From positions 1-33,870 of the forward strand of contig JAMFSC010000044.1 in the NCBI GenBank assembly GCA_026225095.1: a stretch of DNA of 33,870 nucleotides, written 5' to 3'. A model generated the notes under the pieces. It was not told where the DNA came from and did no database searches. It was given only the letters and a program-made list of their open reading frames with translations. Positions 15,901-25,326 of the stretch are shown here, one piece after another. Position numbers and translations under genes: made by a program. How positions within the stretch are numbered: the stretch's first letter is position 1; every line of letters begins with the position of its first letter. Origin of the DNA: a bacterium (GTDB lineage Bacteria; Acidobacteriota; Terriglobia; Terriglobales; Acidobacteriaceae).

Positions 15901-16581
15901 CTGCGGGTGATGGAGAAGCGGTATGGCGCGGCGAATATGCGTAAATTTCTCCGCTACGAACTCGATGGCTACCTGCGCGGCAGGGCAGGGGAGACGCGCC
16001 ACGAGCCGCCGCTTGTGCTGGTCGATAACGAGCCGTACGTCTGGTATCAGAAGGGTTCGCTTGCGCTCTACGGGCTGTCGGACTATATCGGCGAAGACAA
16101 GGTGAACCTGGCGTTGAAGACGCTGCTCGAGAAGTACAAGTTCGCCGGACCGCCCTATCCGGACACCCGGGCCCTGAACGCTGAGCTGCGCGCCGTCACG
16201 CCACCGGAGCTGCAGTACATGGTGACCGACATGTTCGAGACCATCACCCTCTACGACAACCACACCACCAGCGCGACCTATGTCGAGACGCCGGACCACA
16301 AGTTCAAGGTCACGCTCAAGGTCGAGTCGAAGAAGCTGAAGGCGGATGGCTCAGGGAACGAGCAGCAGGCGCCGCTGAACGATCTGATTGAGGTCGGCGT
16401 CTTCAAGGGGAAGAAGGATCACGAGGAACCGCTGCATGTCGAGAAGCGTTGGATCAAAGACCCCACAGCGACCTTTGAGTTCGTGGTCGATGAGCGCCCG
16501 ACCCGGGCCGGTATCGATCCCTTCAACAAGCTGATCGACCGCAATCCGGACGACAATGTGATGGACGTCTCGAAACAATAA
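12967..16581 (+). CDS. ABC-2 permease fused to M1-family zinc metallopeptidase
   Basis: A 1204-residue fusion. The first half is membrane-embedded: two sets of about six helices (roughly residues 18-265 and 325-605) separated by a cytoplasmic loop, like two ABC-2 permease units. The second half (about 690-1204) is an M1 aminopeptidase-like domain facing the periplasm: zinc motif HELAH at 947-951, followed about 20 residues later by SESFAEY supplying the third ligand. The GAMEN exopeptidase motif is absent; FSEGIGF takes the corresponding place. AAGGA lies eight bases before the ATG. With the adjacent ATPase it should form a transporter that exports or extracts a substrate and processes it outside. 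Similar fusions are known in Acidobacteriota and Bacteroidota, but their substrates are not established. Confidence 0.88.
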   Translation: MGMFLNFFLFELKLRARGALAYSFFALFFLLGFLAVAAEDFMMGPGKVLLNGPYATAQLQMLFSFFGMILMAGIFGPAILRDFQLNTYQLLFTKPLGKFAYLGGRWAGSFVTTVLVFSGLIFGEFVGSLAPWADHTRLLPVNGALLLMLVKTFLQFPLIQIFFLGSLFFCVAALTRKLVIVYLQGVALFALYLVYIGVVVATRSFDRFWPSVLDPIGNIMLDGVTRYWTVAERNSLLLPWHGVFLYNRLIWCAVGIAALLVTYLRFPMQAEALTRSRTRKLKPDAEKDEMTGPPRATFHVVLPKITQVFGHATSVQQFLSLTRVRMKNILSELLFWALCLVMIVLNLLNGHFAGRINGQNVWPVTYLMLQTVEGNSILLLYIIVTIYAGELIWRERDTSFELIHDALPFAGWIDWMSKFAALCIIQLVVLTIVMLTGVFSQAVAGYYRFEFLQYFKELYLVTFVIVATFSLFCMVVQTVVTNKFVGHAIAIAVFLIPSFVQRWGWIDVLYLYNTPPNYTYSDMNGYGPFVQPLLWNSVYWLAFTCLLAVFGIAVMQRGIDAPWRDRLRNARLRLPGLAPYAVLFALISLGSGAWIFYNTHMLNEVRTDQENRHRQADYERLYKKYQTLPQPKIVAVDTAVNIYPERRSFDATGTYVLRNKTTVPISDIHITGSKESIDEVTFDRPSHQTLNDKKHTYAIYHLEQPLAPGAEIKLFFKASYTSRGFRNSNERAELAYNGTFFDSEYFPYIGYNRGSELDNPVRRREEKLGPYQELPERGDPYYSNVNLFTSDADWITYHTVVSTSADQIAVSPGYLQRQWNASGRSFFEYTMGSTTVLDFFSYISGRYDVKRDIWNNAGQQVKIEVYHDPRHEFDNDDMIAASKAGLDYFTKNYGPYQFAQYRVLEFPRYRGFAQSFPNTIPFSEGIGFIGRVEKPDDIDFTYFVTDHELAHQWWAHQLIGGQVKGSNMMSESFAEYSALRVMEKRYGAANMRKFLRYELDGYLRGRAGETRHEPPLVLVDNEPYVWYQKGSLALYGLSDYIGEDKVNLALKTLLEKYKFAGPPYPDTRALNAELRAVTPPELQYMVTDMFETITLYDNHTTSATYVETPDHKFKVTLKVESKKLKADGSGNEQQAPLNDLIEVGVFKGKKDHEEPLHVEKRWIKDPTATFEFVVDERPTRAGIDPFNKLIDRNPDDNVMDVSKQ

Positions 16582-16661
16582 GCTCTTTGAATGCGGATCA
16601 AGATGGGCGGGGTGGCAAGGATCGTAACCCCACGCCAAACTTCTAAGGTGTGGTTCGCATC

Positions 16662-16667
16662 TACAAT
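16662..16667 (+). promoter_or_regulatory. -10-like TACAAT immediately before glmS
   Basis: TACAAT lies six bases before the glmS ATG at 16674, which would place the transcription start at or next to the start codon. No Shine-Dalgarno sequence is present in those six bases or just upstream. The -35 region (around 16639-16645) is weak. This suggests a leaderless transcript, as an inference. Confidence 0.4.
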
Positions 16668-16673
16668 CGCAAC

Positions 16674-18632
<1,959 letters not shown>

Positions 18633-18708
18633 GCTGAAGGCTGGACATGGCGATCCGCGTAACCGGAACCTCCCCGGAAGCGTCTGACCAAAGTGAGAAA
18701 GGGTTTCG

Positions 18709-19497
18709 ATGACGAAGAGATTGCTGGTTGGGCTCTGCACCCTGGCTGTGGGGGTCGCGTGCAGTGGAAGAGGTTCGGCTCAGAGTGTACCGACGGCGAC
18801 CCAGGGGCTCGAACTTTCGGTCTTCGGCGCAGGAACTGGGACCTACACCGGACTCCATCCTCTTGACGCGGCAGGTAATCCAACTCTGCCGCAGGGTCGC
18901 AACGCCAGCATCACCGCGGGCATCGATCTCGCCTTTCGACGGTTCTACGGGTTTCGGCCTGCACTGGAACTGCGCGGGACCAAGCCATTCGATAAGGGGC
19001 TTGTGGACGGGCAGACCAGCGGCCTCATCGGGCTACGCATCATGAAGACCTACGGGCGCTTCAATCCCTACCTCGACGGCCTCTTCGGACGTGGGCAGAT
19101 CGACTATGTCAACGGCTTCATCGTGCCCAAATTAAGCTTTCGCTACGACCGCACTACCACGAACGTCTTCGTGGGTGGCGGCGGAGTCGACTTCCGCATC
19201 ACACAGCACTTCGACGCCAAGGCCGACATCCAGTTCGAGCGCTGGACGACGCCGGTAGCCACTGGATCCATCTACCCCAAACCCATCAGCCTCGGGATCG
19301 TCTACCACCTCGACTTCAACCAGTACGGCCGCCATCATGAGAAGAAAGTAAAGTACCGCCCGGAACCTGTGGTCGCCGAGCCCGTCTCGCCGCCCCCGCC
19401 GCCACCCGGCGCGCAACCACCTCTGGCCGGAACCCCCGTCCCTGCGGATACGCCGCTCCCCACGTCGTCCACATCAGCCCCACCGCCTCAGAACTAG
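18709..19497 (+). CDS. Outer-membrane beta-barrel protein with proline-rich C-terminus
   Basis: 262 residues with a signal peptide (about 1-25, ending GSAQ). Alternating aromatic/hydrophobic strands follow from about 30 to 205 (FRRFYGFRPALELRG, NVFVGGGGVDFRIT, ISLGIVYHLDF), typical of OmpA/OMP_b-brl-type eight-stranded barrels. The last 50 residues are Pro/Ala/Thr-rich. AAGG lies six bases before the ATG. The specific role is unknown. It converges with the LytTR gene, 15 bp away. Confidence 0.75.
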   Translation: MTKRLLVGLCTLAVGVACSGRGSAQSVPTATQGLELSVFGAGTGTYTGLHPLDAAGNPTLPQGRNASITAGIDLAFRRFYGFRPALELRGTKPFDKGLVDGQTSGLIGLRIMKTYGRFNPYLDGLFGRGQIDYVNGFIVPKLSFRYDRTTTNVFVGGGGVDFRITQHFDAKADIQFERWTTPVATGSIYPKPISLGIVYHLDFNQYGRHHEKKVKYRPEPVVAEPVSPPPPPPGAQPPLAGTPVPADTPLPTSSTSAPPPQN

Positions 19498-19512
19498 CGC
19501 AGAAGCGGATGC

Positions 19513-20376
19513 TCAGAGGTTGAACAGCTCCCGCAGACGCCTGGTCTGAGCCCGGCTGACGGGAATCTCCGTCTTCTTGGCGTCGTCCATACGGAGCTGG
19601 TAGGTCGACTTGAACCACGGGACCACCTCGCGGATATGCTGAATATTCACGACGAACGATCGGTGCGCCCGCCAGAAGGCCGCCGGATCTAGCTGGTCCA
19701 TCAGCTCTTCGAGTGTACGGCAGTTCGATTGCCCCTCCACCCCGGAGGTGACCACGCTGATCGCACCATCTTCGATCGAAGCAAAACAGATCTCGCGCTG
19801 ATCGACGAGCAAGAGCCGATTTTGCGCCCGCACGATCACCTTGCTGCGAGGCCGCTGCGCCGCATGGAGAGCCTGAGTCTGGGCCTGAGCCTGGGCCTGC
19901 TCCTCCACCAGCCTCAGCAGCGCATCCAGCTTCGCCCCCGCCTGCGTGTCGATTCCACCCGCAGTCGGCGCAGACGCGGTGGCGGCGGCCGTCATCCGCC
20001 CCCGGGCCTTCTCAATCGTCTGCAGCACGCGATTTCGGTCGAAAGGCTTCAGCAGATAGTCGACCGCATTCACCTCGAAGGCGCGCACCGCATACTGGTC
20101 GTACGCCGTCGCAAATACCACCTGCGGCAGCCGGGTCCTCTTCTCGAGCAGCTTTTTCAGCACCGCAAACCCATCCAGCCCCGGCATCTGGACGTCCAGA
20201 AAGACAAGATCGGGCTTCAGTGTCCGGATCAGCTCAACCGCTTCGATGCCGTTACTCCCCTGCGCCAACAATTCGATGCCGCTGGCCGACTCCAGCAAAT
20301 AGGCCAGTTCCTGCCGCGCCAGGGGCTCGTCGTCGATGATTACGGTGCGGAGTGGAATCTTGGGGGAGCTAGTCAC
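19513..20376 (-). CDS. LytTR-family DNA-binding response regulator
   Basis: 287 residues. The receiver domain (about 10-125) has acidic pocket Asp15/Asp16 and phospho-acceptor Asp61 in FLDVQMPGLDG, the conserved VVFATAYDQYAVRAFE and the lysine in YLLKPF. A linker with a Gln/Ala run (QAQAQAQTQ) leads to a LytTR domain (about 183-287) with FWRAHRSFVVNI and ending LRELFNL, which binds direct repeats in the DNA major groove. The start is GTG 20376, sharing GTGACTAG with the upstream gene's stop. No LytS-type kinase is encoded nearby; the operon partners are a sigma factor and two membrane proteins, so the phosphate source is unclear. Confidence 0.88.
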   Translation of the reverse strand: MTSSPKIPLRTVIIDDEPLARQELAYLLESASGIELLAQGSNGIEAVELIRTLKPDLVFLDVQMPGLDGFAVLKKLLEKRTRLPQVVFATAYDQYAVRAFEVNAVDYLLKPFDRNRVLQTIEKARGRMTAAATASAPTAGGIDTQAGAKLDALLRLVEEQAQAQAQTQALHAAQRPRSKVIVRAQNRLLLVDQREICFASIEDGAISVVTSGVEGQSNCRTLEELMDQLDPAAFWRAHRSFVVNIQHIREVVPWFKSTYQLRMDDAKKTEIPVSRAQTRRLRELFNL

Positions 20377-20917
20377 GATACGCGCGAAGCCTTGCCGGCG
20401 TCTGGTCCTGCGCCAGATCATGCCCGCACTGAACACAGTATACGTCTGTGATCTGAACGCTGCGGAAGCACTGTCCGCAAGCCGGAGCCATCTGGAACTG
20501 GCACTGCGGGCAGAAGTGGAAGTCCGCCGCCAACTCCGTCGTACAGTTTGGGCAGCGCGACAACACCGGCTGACGCAGCAGGAAGTACACCACCGCGCCG
20601 ATCCCGCCAGGCATCAGGATCACCAGCAGCATCCAGAGTCCGGCCGACATCTTTCGCCGCCTGACGTCCCGGCTGACATACCCGACCAGCAGCACATAGC
20701 TCGCGAATGCGGTCCCCGACGAGTACCCCATGATGATGCGCATGGGCAGCATCTCATGCCGGCCATGCGGCAGCACCTCGTGAAACAGATACTGAGTCGC
20801 GGCGAAGACAACGATGGCCAGCAGGATCGCCCATCGCGGAATCAGGCTCAGTTCGCTATCGCCGCCTCCGGTCGTCTCCATGGGCGAATCAGCAGGTCGT
20901 CTCCAGGGCAACGTCAT
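20369..20917 (-). CDS. Membrane protein with C-terminal double zinc ribbon
   Basis: 182 residues. Three hydrophobic segments (about 28-45, 60-82 and 92-115) are followed by a cysteine-rich cytoplasmic tail with four CxxC pairs: Cys122/125, 136/139, 147/150 and 161/164 (CPNC, CPQC, CGQC, CVQC). This arrangement fits a double zinc ribbon, which may bind metal, protein or nucleic acid. I chose the ATG at 20917 because it forms an ATGA overlap with the upstream gene and has GGGGGAG just ahead. It sits between the small membrane protein and the LytTR regulator, so it could be a membrane-bound sensor or tether. I do not recognise a named family. Confidence 0.75.
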   Translation of the reverse strand: MTLPWRRPADSPMETTGGGDSELSLIPRWAILLAIVVFAATQYLFHEVLPHGRHEMLPMRIIMGYSSGTAFASYVLLVGYVSRDVRRRKMSAGLWMLLVILMPGGIGAVVYFLLRQPVLSRCPNCTTELAADFHFCPQCQFQMAPACGQCFRSVQITDVYCVQCGHDLAQDQTPARLRAYRD

Positions 20918-21282
20918 CGCGTCTCCCCCCCGGCGGACCGGGCACGCACACGGCGCACCAGCGCGATAATCAGCAGCGCACCCGTCACCGGCAGAAACCA
21001 AATCAAGATAAGCGGCAGGTGAAACCGAATATCCGAGGTCGAAAGTTCATACTCGTCAAACATTAACCAGAAGGCCGTGATCAGTACGATCACCAGAGAC
21101 GAAGCAACCAGCACCGGAACCAGCAGCGACAAATTACGTCTTCTTCGGTCCTGTAGGATCCGCGCCTGAGCCCGCACCACGCGATGCGTGCGATTGATCG
21201 CGGAGCCGCGTGCCGGCACCTTCCGAGCGTTCTGATCCGGAGGACCGGCCACGAGACGTGGGCTGATCGGCGACGTGCTCAT
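20914..21282 (-). CDS. Small two-TM membrane protein, possible anti-sigma factor
   Basis: 122 residues: a basic cytoplasmic N-terminus (about 1-50, with RAQARILQDRRRRN), two transmembrane helices (about 51-74 and 88-108), and a short basic C-terminus, so both ends probably face the cytoplasm. The ATG overlaps the sigma factor stop (ATGA) and its own stop overlaps the zinc-ribbon gene (ATGA). Position suggests an anti-sigma or sigma-tethering role, but there is no HxxxCxxC zinc finger and no recognised family, so function is unknown. Confidence 0.7.
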   Translation of the reverse strand: MSTSPISPRLVAGPPDQNARKVPARGSAINRTHRVVRAQARILQDRRRRNLSLLVPVLVASSLVIVLITAFWLMFDEYELSTSDIRFHLPLILIWFLPVTGALLIIALVRRVRARSAGGETR

Positions 21283-21911
21283 CGCGCTCCCTCCCGCACC
21301 GGACGGAAGCTGCGAATCCGCTCCACATGCGGCTTCAGAGCAGCCAAACCCCTGTAAAGACGGGACTTGACAGTTGAGAGCGGAGCCTTGGTCACACCCG
21401 CGATCTCCTCAAGCGAAAGCTCCTCATGGAACCGCAGGACAAGCACTTCGCGGTAGTTCGGCTCCAGCAGAAGCAGCACCTGGGCCAGCTCCGCGGAGTT
21501 CTCCCGCGCCTGAAACTGCTCCAGCGGTGACGGTCCTTCCATCACAATCTCAAACGGCCGCTCGTCTTCCCCACCCTCGCTCATCTCATCGAGCGACGAC
21601 ATCGTCCGCTTCCGCGAGAGGTCGATCACCAGGTTCCGCGCGATCGTAAACAGCCATGTATCGAAGCGCGCCCGGCCGTCGTACTGCCCGCCCCGCACCA
21701 GGACCCTCATCCATGTCTCCTGGAAGAGGTCTTCGGCAACCTCACGCTTTCCCGTCAGAAAGATGAGATAGCGCAGCAAACGATGCTGATAGAGCTCGAT
21801 CAACCGGTCCAGCAACTCCGGGTCCTGACGCTTCAATCCACGGGCGATCACAGCATTTTCACGCTGTGTCTCGGCAACTTGCGCTGCCATCTGCACCGAA
21901 GATAGGGTCAT
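21279..21911 (-). CDS. ECF-type RNA polymerase sigma factor (RpoE/SigW-like)
   Basis: 210 residues from the ATG at 21911; a GTG at 21926 would add five. Region 2 is about 33-105 (LIELYQHRLLRYLIFL, AEDLFQETWMRVL, then FDTWLFTIARNLVIDLSRK). Region 4 is about 145-200 with EELSLEEIAGVTKAPLSTV. It heads a four-gene overlapping operon ending in a LytTR response regulator. A TAAAAT on the minus strand around 21964-21969 may be a -10 element; no RpoE-like promoter is obvious. No good Shine-Dalgarno sequence marks either start. Confidence 0.9.
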   Translation of the reverse strand: MTLSSVQMAAQVAETQRENAVIARGLKRQDPELLDRLIELYQHRLLRYLIFLTGKREVAEDLFQETWMRVLVRGGQYDGRARFDTWLFTIARNLVIDLSRKRTMSSLDEMSEGGEDERPFEIVMEGPSPLEQFQARENSAELAQVLLLLEPNYREVLVLRFHEELSLEEIAGVTKAPLSTVKSRLYRGLAALKPHVERIRSFRPVREGAR

Positions 21912-22132
21912 GGACGAGGCTTGCACAGTAATCTGACGGGCTCCGCCAAAAGAAAGTCTCTCAATATTTTAGTCGATTCACACCGTCGGCCGGGCGTGGC
22001 AGCGGCTGCCAGCAATATACGCCCGCACACGTCGGGCGCAAAGCACCGATTTCAGGACCGGCCACTTCACACCCCGCAGCCTGGCAGCTCACCGGAGCCC
22101 TCTCCCTCGCAGGCAAGCAGTAAACTGGTCTG

Positions 22133-22933
22133 ATGGAAGTTTTGTACGGTCTGCATCCGGTCGAAGAGGCCATCCGCTCCGGATCGCGCGCGCTCGAATC
22201 CGTCGTCGTCTCCCGCGAGCGCAAGGATGAGCGCCTCGAGCGCCTCATCGCCCTCTGTCGCACCGCTGGAATCACCGTCTCCACGGAGTCTCGCGAGCAG
22301 CTTACCAAGATCGCCCGCACCGATCAGCACCAGGGCGTCCTCGCCATCGTCCGCGAGCGTGCCCTCCTCTCGGTCGAAGATCTCCTCCGCGCCCCTGTCC
22401 CCGAGGTCGATGGCCGTCCCGGAAACCGGTTCTTCCTCGCCTGCGACGGCATCGAGGATCCCCATAACCTCGGCGCGCTCCTCCGCACGGCCGACGCCAT
22501 CGGTGTTACAGGCGTCATCCTCCCTGAGCGCCGCTCCGCCCCCATCACTGGAACCGTCGCGAAGACCTCTGCCGGAGCCTCCGAGCACATCCGCATCGCG
22601 CGCGTCACCAACCTCGTCCGCGCCCTCGAGGTCCTGAAGAAGAATAATGTCTGGGTCATTGGCCTCGACGAGCGCGGAACCCCCGACTATATGGACTTCG
22701 ACTTCCGTACCGACTGCGTCCTCGTCCTCGGCCGCGAGGGCGCCGGACTCCACGATCTCGTCAAAAGGACCTGCGATCACCTCCTGCGGATACCCATGGC
22801 GGGCATGGTTTCGTCTCTTAACGTGTCGGTCGCGGGCGCAGTGGTCATGTACGAGGCGGTTCGCCAGCGTCGCGAGCCCCCCGCACCCCGGGCAGCCGCC
22901 ACGCCGAAGAAGCTGAAAGGTCTTGGTTCTTGA
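22133..22933 (+). CDS. rlmB: 23S rRNA 2'-O-methyltransferase RlmB (TrmH/SpoU family)
   Basis: 266 residues. The N-terminal substrate-binding domain (about 1-85) starts with the typical VLYGLHPVEEAI. The SPOUT domain then shows the three family motifs: DPHNLGALLRTADAIGVTG (motif 1), LVLGREGAGL (motif 2) and IPMAGMVSSLNVSVAGAVV (motif 3, with the AdoMet-binding knot). RlmB methylates G2251 of 23S rRNA; other SpoU members have different targets, so the symbol is likely rather than certain. A TAAACT lies six bases before the ATG and no Shine-Dalgarno is seen, so it may be leaderless. Its stop overlaps the next gene as TTGA. Confidence 0.88.
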   Translation: MEVLYGLHPVEEAIRSGSRALESVVVSRERKDERLERLIALCRTAGITVSTESREQLTKIARTDQHQGVLAIVRERALLSVEDLLRAPVPEVDGRPGNRFFLACDGIEDPHNLGALLRTADAIGVTGVILPERRSAPITGTVAKTSAGASEHIRIARVTNLVRALEVLKKNNVWVIGLDERGTPDYMDFDFRTDCVLVLGREGAGLHDLVKRTCDHLLRIPMAGMVSSLNVSVAGAVVMYEAVRQRREPPAPRAAATPKKLKGLGS

Positions 22934-24915
22934 AGAAAGTTTTTGGTCTCTGGATATTCTGGACGCTCGGAAGCGCGCTCTGCCTTCCGCCGAAACTCCC
23001 CGCGCAGCCCCCCCAGCAGCAGCCGGCTCCGCCCGCTCCGCCCTCCGCCGAGCCCGAACAGGAGCCCGTCCACGGCACCGTCCTCTTCTCCCGCCACCTC
23101 GAATCGGAGCAGGGAACTGAGAATCCGCAAACCCCCACCCGGCCTGCCGCTTCCGTGGCGATCTCCCCGGAGGTCACCGATGCCGAGCGCGAAGCCCCCA
23201 CCATCACTTCCTACGATCTCGATGTGCACCTCATCCCCCCCCGCGCCGGCCTCGCCGCCCGGGTCCGGATGACCGTTCGCAACGACGGCCCTGACCCGCT
23301 CTCCCGTCTTGTGCTCCAGATCTCCTCTACGCTTCACTGGGAGTCCGTCTCCGGAGCCACCGAAACTGGTCGGACCTCCCTCCTGCTCGTCGAACACGCC
23401 GTCGAGACCGACGCCGATCACACCGGCCTCGCCTCCGAGGCGGTCATCGCGCTCCCCAAACCCCTTGCCCCAGGAGCAAGCTACGATCTCGCCGTCGTCT
23501 ACTCCGGCTCCATCTCCCACAGCTCCGGACGTCTCGACCGCATCGGCGTCCCCGCCGACCAGGCCGAGTTCACCGAGTGGGACTCCATCGGCAAGGAGAC
23601 CACCTCGCTCCGCGGCTTCGGCGAGGTCCTCTGGTACCCGGTCGCCGCCGCCCCCGTTTACCTTGGCGATGGAGCAAAGTTCTTCGCCGCCGTCGGCCGT
23701 GCCCGCTCCCGCTCGCGCCAGACGACCATCGGGCTCCGGCTGGCGGTCGAATACCTCGGCGAAGCCCCGCACTCCGCCTTCTTCTGCGGACGATTCGAAC
23801 GGCTCACCGCTGTCAGTGAAAACCAGGACGTTCCCGTCGCCGAAGCGCCCGGCATCGCCACCGCCGAGTTTGCCCCCCAGTTCCTCGGCTTCCGCGCCCC
23901 TAGTCTCTTCCTCACCGATCGCCCCGACGTAACCTCGGAAGACGGTCTCCTCTCCATCGTCTCAGAGACCACCGCGGCAAACTACGAAGCCGCCGCCAAA
24001 CAGGCTCAACCCCTTTTATCCGAGTGGTTTGGCGGTGCGGGTCCGGTGCAGCCCCTCCGCATTCTTGACCACCCTGGCCAGACCTTTCAGGACGGAGCGC
24101 TCCTTGTCGGGCCGATCGGACCCCAGAAGCCCACGGACCTTGCCCCTGCCCTCGCCGAAGCCCTCACCCACGCCTGGGTCCGCTCTGCTGAGCCCTGGAT
24201 CGAGGACGGCCTCGCCCAGTGGATGGTTCTCCTCTGGCTCGAGCGCACCGCAGGCCGCGAGGCAGCAGTGCACGAGCTGCAACGCGAGGCCGTGCCGCTC
24301 GCCATGGCCGAGCCCGCTATCACCGACTCAACCACCACGCTCTCCATCGGCCAGAGCCTCCTCCAGCCCCGCGACGAGATCTACTTCCGCACCAAGGCTG
24401 CCGCCGTCTGGTGGATGCTCCGATCCATCGTCGGCGATGACACCCTCAAGCAGGCCTTGCAAACCTTCGTTCGCGAGGGCCGCGAGCAACGCGGTCCAGC
24501 GCCGGGATCCAAGGTCGAGGATGATACCACCCGCCTCCAGCGCGCCCTTGAACGCAAGACAGGTTCAAGCCTTGCGTGGTTTTTTGACGATTGGGTCCGC
24601 GCCGATAAGGGACTTCCCGATCTCTCCATCGTCCAGGTCACTCCGCGCGAGCTCCCATCTAAAGGTGGCAAGAGCACCGGGTGGCTGGTTGCCGTGGAGG
24701 TTCGAAACGTTGGAGACGCCGTCGCCGAGGTGCCCGTCACGGTCCAGTCCGGGACACTCGCCGCGACCGAAAAGCTTCGCATCCCCGGTCGCTCCAGTGC
24801 TTCCACCCGCATTCTCTTCGAAAAGACGCCCGAGCTTGTCACAGTCAACGATGGCACCGTCCCGGAGCAGCGCACCGGCACCCACACCCGCCAACTCACC
24901 ATTGAACCCCGCTAG
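22930..24915 (+). CDS. Exported M1-peptidase-like protein with a degenerate zinc site
   Basis: 661 residues from a TTG overlapping the rlmB stop. A hydrophobic leader (about 5-25) is followed by a Pro/Gln-rich linker and then an M1-like N-terminal beta domain (from about 93, SYDLDVHLIPPRAGLAARVRMTV). The place of the zinc motif reads EALTHAW (410-416): against HELAHQW the first His and catalytic Glu are lost, the second His (414) remains, and the spacing to Glu425 (WIEDGLAQW) is shortened. So it is probably not an active zinc peptidase, unless the site is built differently. The C-terminal region (about 560-661) is a beta-sandwich. It probably acts in the periplasm as a scaffold or binding protein. 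Confidence 0.75.
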   Translation: MKKVFGLWIFWTLGSALCLPPKLPAQPPQQQPAPPAPPSAEPEQEPVHGTVLFSRHLESEQGTENPQTPTRPAASVAISPEVTDAEREAPTITSYDLDVHLIPPRAGLAARVRMTVRNDGPDPLSRLVLQISSTLHWESVSGATETGRTSLLLVEHAVETDADHTGLASEAVIALPKPLAPGASYDLAVVYSGSISHSSGRLDRIGVPADQAEFTEWDSIGKETTSLRGFGEVLWYPVAAAPVYLGDGAKFFAAVGRARSRSRQTTIGLRLAVEYLGEAPHSAFFCGRFERLTAVSENQDVPVAEAPGIATAEFAPQFLGFRAPSLFLTDRPDVTSEDGLLSIVSETTAANYEAAAKQAQPLLSEWFGGAGPVQPLRILDHPGQTFQDGALLVGPIGPQKPTDLAPALAEALTHAWVRSAEPWIEDGLAQWMVLLWLERTAGREAAVHELQREAVPLAMAEPAITDSTTTLSIGQSLLQPRDEIYFRTKAAAVWWMLRSIVGDDTLKQALQTFVREGREQRGPAPGSKVEDDTTRLQRALERKTGSSLAWFFDDWVRADKGLPDLSIVQVTPRELPSKGGKSTGWLVAVEVRNVGDAVAEVPVTVQSGTLAATEKLRIPGRSSASTRILFEKTPELVTVNDGTVPEQRTGTHTRQLTIEPR

Positions 24916-25082
24916 ACTCGCTTGTGAACGGGACGAGAGGTAGGACCACTGAGCGGAATTCTTCTCATCAAGTGGTCTGTTTTGCCTCATTTTGGATGCA
25001 TCGCTGTAATCGTGGTTTTCTAAAGGGGTTATGGGATACGGTCGCTGAATTGCTAATGTTTCTCCAGAGACTTTCGATGGGC

Positions 25083-25138
25083 AGAACGTGGGCCGTTGCG
25101 TGGAAAAACTGGACAGAGACGCGATTTACGAAAGTGGT
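25083..25138 (+). repeat. Dispersed repeat, copy B
   Basis: Core at 25083-25116, with 32 of 34 bases identical to copy A (24-57), followed by a looser shared part ending CGAAAGTGGT. In frame it reads RTWAVAWKNWTE. The downstream context differs from copy A after about 56 bases. Confidence 0.75.
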
Positions 25139-25288
25139 ATGTTTCGGTTTCGATTATCGGCCAGTCTGGCGACTGCGGGGGTCCTTCACTTCGTTGAGGA
25201 TGACGACGTAGAACAGACAAATGCGTCGACCCCTGGAACAGATTCGCTGAAGGTGTAGGGTTGTACGTTGGATGCCGTGGCGCTCCGG

Positions 25289-25326
25289 CCCACCTTAGCG
25301 ACGATGAGACGTGTCGCGAAGGTGGG
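25289..25326. repeat. 14-bp-stem intergenic hairpin
   Basis: CCCACCTTAGCGAC (25289-25302) pairs with GTCGCGAAGGTGGG (25313-25326) with one mismatch and a 10-base loop, followed by GCACCC. This architecture (an inverted repeat ending GGGGCACCC) resembles dispersed hairpin elements I associate with Acidobacteriota. It could end transcription from either convergent neighbour, but there is no T-tract. Confidence 0.65.

Noticed and set aside
16582-16673. glmS ribozyme/riboswitch in the glmS leader
   Set aside because: The gap is only 92 bp, shows no ribozyme core I can recognise, and a -10-like element lies right at the start codon.
18673-18690. CCGG/CCGG stem after glmS as a terminator
   Set aside because: A 4-bp stem with no T-tract directly before the next gene's ribosome site; too weak to call.
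19868-19905. Short direct repeats of a CCTGRGYCTGGG type, looking like a tandem array
   Set aside because: They encode the Gln/Ala linker of the LytTR regulator and are explained by that low-complexity protein segment; not CRISPR or a regulatory array.
24924-25211. Possible 95-residue gene in the gap after the M1-like gene
   Set aside because: It runs through repeat copy B and an interspersed-repeat-like segment, has no clear ribosome site and no protein-like family pattern.
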